The position numbers and the translations under genes were made by a program. DNA of 64,000 bases from JAOPZW01 sp963806015. Lineage in GTDB: Bacteria; Actinomycetota; Thermoleophilia; Solirubrobacterales; Solirubrobacteraceae. Under the pieces are notes generated by a model. That model was not told the origin of the DNA. It made no database searches and worked only from the letters and a program-made list of their open reading frames with translations. The stretch spans positions 558,001 to 622,000 of the forward strand of contig CAWDWM010000002.1 in assembly GCA_963806015.1 (NCBI GenBank). The letters are read 5' to 3'. Shown piece after piece: positions 56,129 through 61,929 of this stretch (positions within the stretch are counted from its first letter, which is position 1; each line of letters starts with the position of its first letter).

Positions 56129-57253
56129 TCAGTCCAGCGTCCGCTGGAAGACCCGATAGGTCTTGACCTTGCGGCCGTTCATGGCCTCCATCCCGCGGTT
56201 CATCGCGCGGTTGGTCTCGAGGATCCAGCCCATCTCGCCCCACGTGACCGGGGTCCGCGAGGCCATCTCGAAGTGCTCGACGTACAGCGCCGCCGCGACG
56301 CCGGTGTGCTGGTACTCCGGCTTGACGCCCAGGAAGCCCACGCGGCAGCGGCTGATGATCTTGCGCCGGCGCAGGAAGTACCACCAGCCGAAGGGCAGCA
56401 GGCGGCCCTTCATCTTGAACAGCACCTGGTTGATGTCGGGCACGGTGATGGCCACCGCGACCGTCTCGCCGTCCTTCTCGGCCACCATGAACCAGGGGGC
56501 GTCGAAGACGAGCTGCATCTCCTGCGAGTAGTAGTCGAGGTCCTGCTTGGAGTAGGGCGAGAAGCCCCAGTTCTGCGACCACGCCGAGTTGTAGACGTCC
56601 GCGAAGCGGTCCATGTCGCGCCGCAGCGAGCGCCGGGTCATCTTGCGGATGTGCACGCCGTGCTTGGGCTCGACCTGCTCGGCGAGCTCGATGACGACGG
56701 GGAGGATCTTCTCGCGGTCGGAGATGTCGAGCTCCCACATCCACAGGTCCATCGCCTTCTCGAGACCCGCCTCCTCGCAGCGCGCCGCGTAGTAGGGCGG
56801 GTGCCAGGGCTGCTTGATCATCGGCTCGCGGTCGTAGCCCTCGACGAGCACGCCGTTCTCGTCGTTGACGCCGAAGTCCATCGGCCCGATCATCAGGTCG
56901 CGGCCGCGCTCGCGCAGCCAGGCGTCCGCGGCCGCGAGCAGCGCGGTCAGGATCTCCGCGTCGTCCTCGAACTCCAGGAAGCCGAACATCCCCCAGCGGT
57001 TGTCCTGGTAGGCGTTGAAGGCGTGGTCGATCTGCGCGCTGATGCGCCCGACGACGCGCCCGTCGCGCCAGGCGCAGAACAGCTCCGCGTCGCCGTGCTT
57101 GAAGAAGGCGTTCTGGCGGCGGCTGAGGAACAGCCGGCGCTCCAGGCGCAGCGGGGGGCACCAGTACGGCGAGGTAGAGTGCAGCCGGTACGGGAGCTCG
57201 ATGAACTCGCTTCGCTCCTTGCGGCCCCTGACGGGCCTCACGTCCACGGACAC
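56129..57253 (-). CDS. GNAT-like acyltransferase, bacterial ceramide synthase (bCerS) candidate
   Basis: 374 residues. The opening VDVRPVRGRKERSEFIELPYRLHSTSPYWCPPLRLE, RRQNAFFKHGDAELFCAWRDGRVVGRISAQIDHAFN and MIGPMDFGVNDENGVLVEGYDREPMIKQPWHPPYY follow the pattern I associate with the GNAT-type family that contains bacterial ceramide synthase of Caulobacter. A second GNAT region lies near the C-terminus (GFLGVKPEYQHTGVAAALYVEHFE). It is divergent, 15 bases from a serine-palmitoyltransferase-like gene, which strengthens the assignment: acylation of a long-chain amino alcohol to make dihydroceramide. Three clustered GTG codons (57253, 57247, 57241) are possible starts. Confidence 0.7.
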   Translation of the reverse strand: MSVDVRPVRGRKERSEFIELPYRLHSTSPYWCPPLRLERRLFLSRRQNAFFKHGDAELFCAWRDGRVVGRISAQIDHAFNAYQDNRWGMFGFLEFEDDAEILTALLAAADAWLRERGRDLMIGPMDFGVNDENGVLVEGYDREPMIKQPWHPPYYAARCEEAGLEKAMDLWMWELDISDREKILPVVIELAEQVEPKHGVHIRKMTRRSLRRDMDRFADVYNSAWSQNWGFSPYSKQDLDYYSQEMQLVFDAPWFMVAEKDGETVAVAITVPDINQVLFKMKGRLLPFGWWYFLRRRKIISRCRVGFLGVKPEYQHTGVAAALYVEHFEMASRTPVTWGEMGWILETNRAMNRGMEAMNGRKVKTYRVFQRTLD

Positions 57254-57268
57254 GGCGGCGCACCCTAC

Positions 57269-58522
57269 ATGCCCGAGACCTCGATCGACGTCTTCGCCAA
57301 GGCCCGCGACAACGAGCGCGTGGCTCTGCTGCACGCGGCGCGCGAAGCCGACATCGTTCCCTACTTCCGCACGGTCGAGGGGCCCGCGCGCCCGGTGGTC
57401 GAGATGGAGGGCGCCCCGCGGATCATGCTGGGCTCCAACAACTACCTCGGCCTCACGGGCGACGAGCGCGTCATGCAGGGCGCCCGCGACGCTCTGGAGC
57501 GCTACGGCACCGGCCTCACCGGCTCGCGCCTGCTCAACGGCACCACGGCGCTGCACCTCGAGCTCGAGGAGGAGATCGCCGACTGGATGGGGACCGACAG
57601 CGCAATCGTCTTCACCACCGGCCACCAGGCCAACGTGGGGACGCTCGGCACGATCCTCGGCCCCGGCGACACGGTCGTCGCGGACTCCGGCGACCACGCC
57701 TCGATCCTCGACGGCTGCCTGCTCAGCCGGGCCAAGCTGCGCGTCTTCCGCCACAACCGCATGGACAAGCTCGAGCGGATGCTCGAGCGTGCGGTGGGCG
57801 ACGGCGGCGGCGTGCTGGTGGTGGTCGACGGCGTGTTCTCGATGGAGGGCGACGTCCCGCCGCTGCCCGTGATCTGCGACCTGTGCGAGCGCTTCGGCGC
57901 GCGGCTGATGGTCGACGAGGCGCACGGTGCGGGCGTGCTGGGCGCGCGCGGCGCCGGGGCGAGCGAGCACTTCGGCGTCGAGGACCGCGTCGACCTGCGC
58001 ATGGGCACGTTCTCCAAGTCGCTGGCCAGTTGCGGCGGCTTCCTCGCGGGGCCGGCCGACGTCATCGAGTTCCTGCGCGTGCAGAGCCGCGCCTTCCTCT
58101 TCACCGCGTCGGCGGTGCCCGCCGCGGTCGGCGCCGCCCGGGCGGCGCTGCAGATCGTGCGCAGCGACGAGGGCCGCGCGCTCATGGCCAAGGTGCTGGA
58201 CAACGCGCGCTATTGGAGCGACGGGCTCGTGGAGCGCGGCTTCAAGGTCGTGCGCCACGGCGATCTCGTGACCCCGATCATCCCCGTCCTCGTCGAGGAC
58301 GATTGGAAGGCCGGGCTGCTGTGGAAGGCCCTGTACGACGCGGGCGTGTTCGTCAACACGGCCCTGCATCCGGCCGTCCCCCCGGGTGGGGCGCTCCTGC
58401 GCACGAGCGTGATGGCGACCCACGACACGGCGACGCTCGATCGCGCGCTCGATGCCTTCGCCACCGTCAAGGCTTCCTTCGAGGCCGAGCACGGTTTGCT
58501 GCCGGCCCCCGCCGAGGACTGA
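57269..58522 (+). CDS. Alpha-oxoamine synthase, serine palmitoyltransferase-like
   Basis: 417 residues, PLP enzyme. IMLGSNNYLGLTGDERVMQGARDALERYGTGLTGSRLLNGT, AIVFTTGHQANVGTLGTIL, DSGDHASILDGCLLSRAK, VDGVFSMEGDVPPL, VDEAHGAGVLGARGAG and FSKSLASCGGF (Lys of the Schiff base) are alpha-oxoamine synthase landmarks. The family joins serine, glycine or alanine to an acyl thioester; the GTGLTGSR and NHDxxS patterns and the adjacent GNAT acyltransferase favour serine palmitoyltransferase over BioF or Kbl. The ATG at 57269 has no obvious ribosome binding site. Confidence 0.8.
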   Translation: MPETSIDVFAKARDNERVALLHAAREADIVPYFRTVEGPARPVVEMEGAPRIMLGSNNYLGLTGDERVMQGARDALERYGTGLTGSRLLNGTTALHLELEEEIADWMGTDSAIVFTTGHQANVGTLGTILGPGDTVVADSGDHASILDGCLLSRAKLRVFRHNRMDKLERMLERAVGDGGGVLVVVDGVFSMEGDVPPLPVICDLCERFGARLMVDEAHGAGVLGARGAGASEHFGVEDRVDLRMGTFSKSLASCGGFLAGPADVIEFLRVQSRAFLFTASAVPAAVGAARAALQIVRSDEGRALMAKVLDNARYWSDGLVERGFKVVRHGDLVTPIIPVLVEDDWKAGLLWKALYDAGVFVNTALHPAVPPGGALLRTSVMATHDTATLDRALDAFATVKASFEAEHGLLPAPAED

Positions 58523-58560
58523 GCCAGCGCCCTCCTGCGGGCCGCTGGCTTGTCCATTTC
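58522..58560 (+). terminator. Intrinsic terminator after the SPT-like gene
   Basis: AGCCAGCG (58522-58529) and CGCTGGCT (58543-58550) form an eight-base stem with internal CCTCCTGCGGG, followed by the T-rich stretch TTGTCCATTTCTT. Confidence 0.6.
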
Positions 58561-58622
58561 TTCACAAGTCCCAGCGGTCAAGAAAAAGGATGCTCTTTGC
58601 GAGGGTTGGGCGGACGCGCGCG

Positions 58623-58651
58623 TTGACCGATCCGCACATCGGACATAGCTT
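58623..58651 (+). promoter_or_regulatory. Promoter of the IHF gene
   Basis: TTGACC (58623-58628), 17-base spacer, TAGCTT (58646-58651). This is the best sigma-70 promoter in the window. It leaves a 5' leader of about 170 bases, which contains a short upstream reading frame. Confidence 0.6.
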
Positions 58652-58773
58652 CAACCGGTCGGCGAGACGCTGCGGGGAGAGAGCTTCACTCCGGTCCGAG
58701 AAGTCGTCGGGAGTTCGGGCCGAGCGGGTGTGAACCTCACGCGAGGGCTCCGTTGCCGTCGCGCTGCACACGC

Positions 58774-58830
58774 ATGTTCAAAACCAAGCAGAGGTTCCCC
58801 TTGAGGGAGGGGAGCAGGGAGGATCTATGA
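58774..58830 (+). CDS. Upstream reading frame in the IHF leader (18 codons)
   Basis: ATG at 58774 starts MFKTKQRFPLREG; the TGA at 58828-58830 overlaps the IHF ATG as ATGA. The frame runs over the IHF ribosome binding site. It may couple IHF translation to ribosome transit, or simply be chance; there is no family evidence and no clear ribosome binding site of its own. Confidence 0.35.
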   Translation: MFKTKQRFPLREGSREDL

Positions 58831-59213
58831 ACGCAGAAGTGAGGATGTCCCCTGGGCGGGGGCCGCAGCACATGCAGGCACTCGAGCGGGCGAACGCCGT
58901 CCGCCTGGCGCGCGCGGAGCTCAAGCGTCGCGTCGCCATCGGGGAGATCAGCGCGGCTGATGTGATCCTCGGCGCCCCGTGGGAGGCGGACAGCATGACC
59001 GTGTCCGACCTGCTCACGAGCCAGCGCCGATGGGGTCACACGCGCAGCCGCAAGTTCCTTCAGTGCGTCCCGATGTCGGAGAACAAGACCGTCGGCTCGA
59101 TGACCGATCGTCAGCGTCGTGCACTCGCGCAGATGCTGGCGACCAGCGGTGCATCGCAATCCGTGCCGGAGCGCGCGGAGGGTCTGACGCCGGTTCTCGC
59201 CGCGATCGCCTGA
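58827..59213 (+). CDS. mihF: Actinobacterial integration host factor (mIHF/sIHF)
   Basis: 128 residues. The helical core matches mycobacterial/Streptomyces IHF: ALERANAVRLARAELKRRVAIGEISAADVIL, then TVSDLLTSQRRWGHTRSRKFLQCVPMSENKTVGSMTDRQRRALAQML, which includes the H2TH DNA-binding motif. A nucleoid-associated protein that bends DNA and affects transcription and integration. In most actinobacteria the gene sits next to gmk; here it does not. AGGGAGG precedes the ATG. Convergent with a VOC-protein gene. Confidence 0.9.
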   Translation: MNAEVRMSPGRGPQHMQALERANAVRLARAELKRRVAIGEISAADVILGAPWEADSMTVSDLLTSQRRWGHTRSRKFLQCVPMSENKTVGSMTDRQRRALAQMLATSGASQSVPERAEGLTPVLAAIA

Positions 59214-59221
59214 GAAAGCAA

Positions 59222-59267
59222 CCACGGCGGGCTGGCCGGGGTTCCCCCGGTCAGCCCGTAGCCGTGG
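59222..59267. terminator. Bidirectional terminator hairpin between IHF and VOC genes
   Basis: GGGCTGGCCGGGG (59229-59241) and CCCCGGTCAGCCC (59245-59257) form a 13-base stem with one G-U pair; outer CCACGG/CCGTGG continues it. It overlaps the stop of the VOC gene. Confidence 0.7.
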
Positions 59268-59685
59268 CGATCTCGACGATGTTGCCGTCGGGATCGCGCA
59301 GGTAGATCGACCGCAGGCCGCCGCGGTCGAAGACGTCGGTGCACTCCACGTCACGCGAGCGCAGGTAGTCGCGCCAGGCTTCGAGCTCGTCGCCGCTGGC
59401 CACGGCCAACGCGACGTGGTGCACCGAGCCGACGCCGACCTTCCCCGGCTCCATCTCGGGGTACTCCATGAACGACAGCAGCGTGCCAGCGGTCCCGTTG
59501 CCGTCGCCGAACCAGAAGTGGCGCGCGTCGGGATCGTCGTCGTTGACCGTCTCGCGCACCAGGGCGAGGCCCAGCAGGTCGCGGTAGAAGGCCGTCGTGC
59601 GCTGCAGGTCTGAGCAGATCACGGTGACGTGGTGCAGACCCAGCAGGCGCATGCGCCGCGGCTCTGGGGTCGGCAGCTCGCTCAT
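59251..59685 (-). CDS. VOC-family (glyoxalase/dioxygenase) protein
   Basis: 144 residues. Two beta-alpha-beta-beta-beta modules; LHHVTVICSDLQRTTAFYRDLLGLALVRE is the first, SVHHVALAVASGDELEAWRDYLRSR the second, and SIYLRDPDGNIVEIAT the metal-ligand Glu end. Residues His in LHHV and HHVAL and Glu at the end are the usual metal ligands. It could be a ring-cleaving dioxygenase relative or a glyoxalase-type lyase. ATGA overlap with the upstream membrane protein gene. Confidence 0.85.
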   Translation of the reverse strand: MSELPTPEPRRMRLLGLHHVTVICSDLQRTTAFYRDLLGLALVRETVNDDDPDARHFWFGDGNGTAGTLLSFMEYPEMEPGKVGVGSVHHVALAVASGDELEAWRDYLRSRDVECTDVFDRGGLRSIYLRDPDGNIVEIATATG

Positions 59686-60158
59686 GCCCGGAACCCCAGG
59701 CCGCCCGATCGCGCGCGGAAGGCGCGGCGCAGCCAGATCAGGACGACGAGCATGACGACCACGCCGATCGCCAGCAGGACGACCTGGGGCAGCGCGGTCC
59801 ACAGGAACAGGGGCACGTCGATGACGATCGCGCATGCCGCAGCCAGCAGCGTCGAGTGCGAGCGGTAGCCCGCGAAGTGCTCGCGTGCGGCCAGCTCGAG
59901 GCCGGCGAGGCTGACCAGGGCGAAGCCGCAGCCCAGCAGCACGCCGCGGCGCCCGCCGTCGGTCAGCACTCCGGCGACGATCAGCGCCAGCGAGAAGAGG
60001 ACGACCAGCTCGGTGAGCGGGAAGGGCGACCACGGCGCCGCGGGCGCCTGCGCCATCCGGGCGCGCGGGCTGGGCGACACGGGCCGTGGCCGTGAGCGCT
60101 CGGCCACGGGCGGCGGCGCGGGCGCGGTCAGTCCGCGCTTACGAGAGCGACGACCCAT
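59682..60158 (-). CDS. Membrane protein with four spans, function unknown
   Basis: 158 residues. A basic Pro-rich cytoplasmic head of about 45 residues, then four hydrophobic spans (LVVLFSLALIVAGVLTDGG, GVLLGCGFALVSLAGLELAA, STLLAAACAIVIDVPLFLWTA, VVLLAIGVVVMLVVLIWLRR). Middle gene of a three-gene minus-strand operon ending with the VOC gene. Confidence 0.65.
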   Translation of the reverse strand: MGRRSRKRGLTAPAPPPVAERSRPRPVSPSPRARMAQAPAAPWSPFPLTELVVLFSLALIVAGVLTDGGRRGVLLGCGFALVSLAGLELAAREHFAGYRSHSTLLAAACAIVIDVPLFLWTALPQVVLLAIGVVVMLVVLIWLRRAFRARSGGLGFRA

Positions 60159-60159
60159 G

Positions 60160-60612
60160 TCAGCAGGCTAAGGGACAGCCGGACGACAGCTTGACCTGCC
60201 ACCAGCCCATGAGCATGCCGATGAGCCCCAATCGCGGGCGCACCTGCCACACGCCACACCCGCCGGCGCCCAGATCGCGGTTGGCGACGCGGACGTACTT
60301 GTAGCGGCCGGGCTCGAGCAGCATGCGTTCGAGCAGCACGCGGCTGGCCTCCTGGCGCTCGCCCCGTTCCTCGAGCACGCCGCGGGCCTCGGCCAGACGG
60401 TCGGCGAGAGCATCGCGGATGCGTTCGAGCTCGCCCAGCGTCAGCAGGCGCGGCCCGCCCGGCGCGGGGACCGTGCTGTGCACCCCGCCCTGGGGGAACG
60501 CGCTGACGACGGCGTCGGAGAGCTGGGCTTCGAGCGCCGCGATCTGACTGCGCAGCTGCGTGCGGGCCGCGCGCTCGTCGGCGGTGACGCGAACGTCGCG
60601 GACGTCGAGCAT
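60160..60612 (-). CDS. Coiled-coil protein with conserved CGxW tail, function unknown
   Basis: 150 residues. The first 100 residues form a charged coiled coil (ARTQLRSQIAALEAQLSD, LGELERIRDALADRLAEARGVLEERGERQEASRVLLERML). The tail GGCGVWQVRPRLGLIGMLMGWWQVKLSSGCPLAC is small, Trp/Gly/Cys-rich and likely conserved in relatives. Function unknown. TAGACT at 60620-60625 leaves 7 bases to the ATG; its TAG is also the stop codon of the upstream gene. Confidence 0.65.
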   Translation of the reverse strand: MLDVRDVRVTADERAARTQLRSQIAALEAQLSDAVVSAFPQGGVHSTVPAPGGPRLLTLGELERIRDALADRLAEARGVLEERGERQEASRVLLERMLLEPGRYKYVRVANRDLGAGGCGVWQVRPRLGLIGMLMGWWQVKLSSGCPLAC

Positions 60613-60619
60613 GGGCGCG

Positions 60620-60625
60620 AGTCTA
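60620..60625 (-). promoter_or_regulatory. -10 box (leaderless) sharing a stop codon
   Basis: TAGACT, 7 bases before the ATG at 60612; the first three bases are the stop codon of the B3/4-domain gene. Confidence 0.5.
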
Positions 60626-61297
60626 CTGGGGGCCACCGGCGTCCGAAAGCGCCTCGGCGCAGCCGAACAGCGCCTCCTCGACGTGCAGCGCCGGCACGCC
60701 CGGCACCGCGACGGCGAACAGCCGCAGCCGCCGGGTATGACGATCGGGGCGCCGATCGGGTGCGACGTCGCCGAAGAGGACCGCCACCGGGCCGGCGGCG
60801 TCGGCCACCAGCACGCGCCCGGGTGCGAGGTCGGCCGCGTACTCGTCCTGCCCCAGCCGCTCGCCTCCGCGCGCGCCGCGCAGCCCCAGCGGGCCGTCCA
60901 GGCGCGCGTCGTCCAGCGCCCAGACGGGGACGCCGGTCTCGACCACGGCCACCAGCAGCGCGTCCTCCAGCGGCCCGTGCGAGACGAAGCCTCCCTGGAC
61001 CAGGCGGTCGAGCGCCGCCGCCTCCACCGGCGTGCGCTGCGCATCGGGATCGAGGCCGACGTGGCGGAAGAAGACGCGATAGGCCGCCGGGACCGGCTCG
61101 CGGCGCAGGGTCAGCGCGCGGGCGCCGTGGAAGCGGTCGGCCAGCAGCGCGAGGCGCTCGCGCAGCACGGTCGGCGTGCGCCGGGCGGGCGGGCTGGGAT
61201 TCCGCGCGACCACCGAGACGATCCGCAGCGCGGGGAACTCGAGCGCCAGCGCGCGATCGATCCAGCCCTCCTCCAGCGCCGGGTCCGCGCCGCTCAT
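60623..61297 (-). CDS. B3/4-domain protein (PheRS beta-like tRNA editing fold)
   Basis: 224 residues. The pattern RVFFRHVGLDPDAQRTPVEAAALDRLVQGGFV and VPVWALDDARLDGPLGLRGARGGERL fits the B3/B4 domain of phenylalanyl-tRNA synthetase beta chain, found as free-standing proteins that may hydrolyse mischarged tRNA or act on unknown substrates. Start ATG 61297 overlaps the redoxin stop by four bases, so it is the third gene of the MMPL-redoxin-B3/4 operon. Confidence 0.75.
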   Translation of the reverse strand: MSGADPALEEGWIDRALALEFPALRIVSVVARNPSPPARRTPTVLRERLALLADRFHGARALTLRREPVPAAYRVFFRHVGLDPDAQRTPVEAAALDRLVQGGFVSHGPLEDALLVAVVETGVPVWALDDARLDGPLGLRGARGGERLGQDEYAADLAPGRVLVADAAGPVAVLFGDVAPDRRPDRHTRRLRLFAVAVPGVPALHVEEALFGCAEALSDAGGPQ

Positions 61298-61929
61298 GGC
61301 CCGCTCCGCATGCCGCGCGACTCGCGTTCGAGCGCCGTGAGGCGGCGATCGAGCTCGGCGCCGTCGAGCTCGCCGACGCTCGTCGCCTGCACCACGCCGC
61401 CCGCCAGCGCGTAGGTGAGCTGCGGGCACACGGCGACGCCGAAGAGGCTCGCCAGGCGCCCGTCGAGATCCCAGGCCACCGGGAAGCGCCAGCCGTGGCG
61501 GCGCACGAGCGCGCGCAGGTCATCGCGGCCGCCGCGGATCGAGACCGCGGCCACCTGCAGGCCCGGGTGGCGCGGCAGCACGCGCTGGAGCACGTCGAGC
61601 TCGTGCGTGCACTGCTCGCCGCGCGTGGCCAGGAAGGCGAGCACGAACGGCCCGCGCTCGCCGAGCTCGCACGAGTTGAGGATCCCCGGCCCGCGCACCG
61701 TGCACGCCGGGCGCTTGCCGGCAGGACCCTGGTTGGGCTTGCGCGCGATGTTGACCGGCGCGTCGAGCGGTCCGAGCGCCAGCGGCGCGGCGAAGGGCGG
61801 CACCTTGGATCCCACCGTCAACCCGCCCGAGGATCCCGGGCGCTCGGTGCGCAGCGCGTGCAGCGACACGTAGCCGACGACCACCACGCCCACGAGCGCG
61901 ACGAACCAGCCGTAGCGACCGCTGCTCAC
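61294..61929 (-). CDS. Membrane-anchored thioredoxin-fold (TlpA/AhpC-like) protein with one redox Cys
   Basis: 211 residues. One N-terminal span (WFVALVGVVVVGYVSLHAL), then a TlpA/AhpC-type fold: GERGPFVLAFLATRGEQCTHELDVLQRVLPRHPGLQVAAVSIRGG and FGVAVCPQLTYALAGGVV. The position of the usual WCxxC pair reads GEQC: only the second Cys is kept. A CxxxC-like pair elsewhere (ACTVRG, NSCELG) could form a disulfide. Extracytoplasmic redox role inferred. GTG start overlaps the MMPL stop (GTGA). Confidence 0.8.
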   Translation of the reverse strand: MSSGRYGWFVALVGVVVVGYVSLHALRTERPGSSGGLTVGSKVPPFAAPLALGPLDAPVNIARKPNQGPAGKRPACTVRGPGILNSCELGERGPFVLAFLATRGEQCTHELDVLQRVLPRHPGLQVAAVSIRGGRDDLRALVRRHGWRFPVAWDLDGRLASLFGVAVCPQLTYALAGGVVQATSVGELDGAELDRRLTALERESRGMRSGP

